Source: Cladosporium sp. IMV 00045 (lineage: Eukaryota > Ascomycota > Dothideomycetes > Cladosporiales > Cladosporiaceae). Taken from it: 64,000 nucleotides of DNA. Numbering within the stretch: position 1 is the first letter of the stretch; each line of letters opens with the position of its first letter. The notes beneath the pieces were generated by a model, which saw only the letters and a program-made list of their open reading frames with translations, had not been told where the DNA came from and did no database searches. Below are positions 62,890-64,000 of this stretch, one piece after another. The position numbers were made by a program, and so were the translations under genes. The DNA lies in the NCBI GenBank assembly GCA_001931905.2, contig MSJI02000864.1, positions 1-64,000 on the forward strand, in the 5' to 3' direction.

Positions 62890-64000
62890 TCACAACTCAT
62901 CCCTCCCCCTCTTCGTCTTCACCTCCGGAAACCCAAACGCACCAAACCCCTCCCTACACTCCCAAGCCTCCACCCCATCAACATCACCCCCCTTATACGC
63001 CGCCACCTCCGGCCAAGGACAAATCGGCCTCTTCGCCTCACCACTCACCCCCTCAATCACATCCGGCGCCCTCCCCTCCTCCACCCACCTGACAAGCTGA
63101 TCCAGCGCCTTCGCAGGAAAAAACCCCGGCCCACCACTACAGTGCGTCACGCCGGGGACTTCGAAATAGCGGTAGAAACTCCTCACGTCCGGGTCCAGAG
63201 CTTGCACGCGAGCGTAGTAATCCGACGAGCCGTTGACCGGAATCAGCTGATCTGCGATGCCGTGCCAGTGCAGAATCTTGCCGCCGCTGGCTTTGAATTC
63301 CGAGAGGTCTGGGTCGGCAGTGTCCATGACGGACGTCCACTCCTGCCGCGACTGGTGCAGGAGTTGGAAGAATTTCTCGCGCGTCAGCGAGTTCAGGTCG
63401 AAAGAGTCGTTTTTCGCAAGCATGTACCGGATGTAGCTCGCGCTCATTACGAACGGTTTCCCCGCGCATTTGGTGCCGTCCGTGGGGGGGTTTTCGGGGC
63501 AGGAGGTTTGCAGCAGGCCGCCGAAAGGGCCGTATTCGGGGATGTAGAAGGGGGCTTCGTGGGGGAGGCCGAACCATTCTCTCGCGCCTGTTGAGGGGTT
63601 TAGAGGACCGCGCCAGACTTCTTTCGCGACGGTCGCGGCGGCTTGGGAGATTTTGTGCGTCTTGCCATCGCCGCAGTGGATTTTTTTGCCAACAACACTG
63701 TCAGGATCGAAAGCGCACTGCCCGTGCGCAGCGACGAGACCGTCTTTGACCCCGTCCAACTCATCGCAGGCCTCGATCGCCGCGTCAGTGATGGCCTCAA
63801 ACTCGCAGGAAGGCGGATGCACCCCCAACTCATTCATAACCACCTGTCCCCAAATCTCCCCCACCAGAAACGAAACCCAATTAATCGCCGGCGCCGCCGC
63901 CAGCACCCCATCATAATTGCCAGGGAACCTCTGCGCCAGCGCAAGTCCCTGCCTCCCCCCCGTCGAGCAACCACTCCAATACGCATACTCTGCCTCCCTC
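62890..64000 (-). CDS. Tannase/feruloyl esterase family protein, C-terminal part
   Basis: The frame enters from the window end and stops at 62890, about 370 residues; family members have 500-600. These secreted serine esterases release phenolic acids from plant cell walls or hydrolyse tannins. The nucleophile motif GCSTGGRQG lies at about 63940-63965, the Asp in GIADQLIP and the His in GVTHCSGG near the end. The Cys before the Ser and the Cys after the His form the family's linking disulfide (CS-D-HC). Ca-binding-loop-like residues around ACDELDGVKDGL are also present. Conserved FPGNYDGVLAAAPAINW follows the nucleophile. The signal peptide would lie outside the window. Substrate (feruloyl, tannin or other) cannot be decided from this part. 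Confidence 0.93.
   Translation of the reverse strand, partial: REAEYAYWSGCSTGGRQGLALAQRFPGNYDGVLAAAPAINWVSFLVGEIWGQVVMNELGVHPPSCEFEAITDAAIEACDELDGVKDGLVAAHGQCAFDPDSVVGKKIHCGDGKTHKISQAAATVAKEVWRGPLNPSTGAREWFGLPHEAPFYIPEYGPFGGLLQTSCPENPPTDGTKCAGKPFVMSASYIRYMLAKNDSFDLNSLTREKFFQLLHQSRQEWTSVMDTADPDLSEFKASGGKILHWHGIADQLIPVNGSSDYYARVQALDPDVRSFYRYFEVPGVTHCSGGPGFFPAKALDQLVRWVEEGRAPDVIEGVSGEAKRPICPWPEVAAYKGGDVDGVEAWECREGFGAFGFPEVKTKRGRDEL

Noticed and set aside
1..64000. CRISPR array, bacterial operons or prophage
   Set aside because: Spliceosomal introns and gene families show fungal nuclear DNA. The ~100-bp repeats have no constant repeat/variable spacer structure.

Overview
The window is nuclear DNA of a filamentous ascomycete (Pezizomycotina, probably Dothideomycetes). 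The evidence is short GT-AG introns (about 46-83 bp) with CTRAC-type branch sites, compact genes on both strands, pyrimidine-rich leaders and fungus-specific families (CON7-type zinc finger, fungal ankyrin protein, tannase/feruloyl esterase, RSC and Swi1 subunits). The placement within the class is an inference from family content; no rRNA or convincing tRNA gene is present.

Layout. 1-1177 (-): N-terminal part of an exportin-5/MSN5 karyopherin. 1178-4300: intergenic DNA with degenerate ~100-bp repeats and a decayed gene. 4459-6069 (-): ER TPR/J-domain co-chaperone, divergent from a GH5 steryl-glucosidase (6652-8955 +). 10298-12458 (+): triple-KH RNA-binding protein with two possible C-termini. 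12950-24744 and 24765-37921: two direct copies, about 3% diverged by eye, of one segment separated by exactly 20 N. Each copy holds a BTB protein (+), an ankyrin protein (-), DNA ligase I (+) and 4-5 kb without genes. 38850-40214 (+): CON7-like C2H2 factor. 43018-45633 (+): GTPBP1-type GTPase. 46940-49560 (-): RSC1-like double-bromodomain/BAH protein, divergent from OTU1 deubiquitinase (50147-51196 +). 52376-53277 (-): small J-domain gene with an apparent frameshift. 54502-56072 (+): F-box/zinc-motif protein. 57661-60810 (+): SWI1 ARID subunit. 61974-62687 (+): small basic/acidic nuclear-type protein. 62890-64000 (-): tannase/feruloyl esterase, cut by the window end.

There is no biosynthetic cluster. 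Most genes are housekeeping: nuclear transport, ER folding, RNA binding, DNA ligation, chromatin remodelling (RSC1 and SWI1), ubiquitin removal. The secreted esterase and possibly the ankyrin and BTB genes are the accessory part.

The two most unusual signals are (1) the duplicated 12-13 kb segment, which is either a real tandem duplication with two intact DNA ligase I genes or two haplotypes/homeologues joined head-to-tail by the assembler, and (2) a dispersed family of degenerate ~99-100-bp tandem repeats in at least six intergenic places, one array being present in only one copy of the duplicated segment. Three gene models carry apparent frame breaks, so either local decay or residual indel errors in the assembly must be considered. 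All similarity statements are from reading the sequence, without alignment software.
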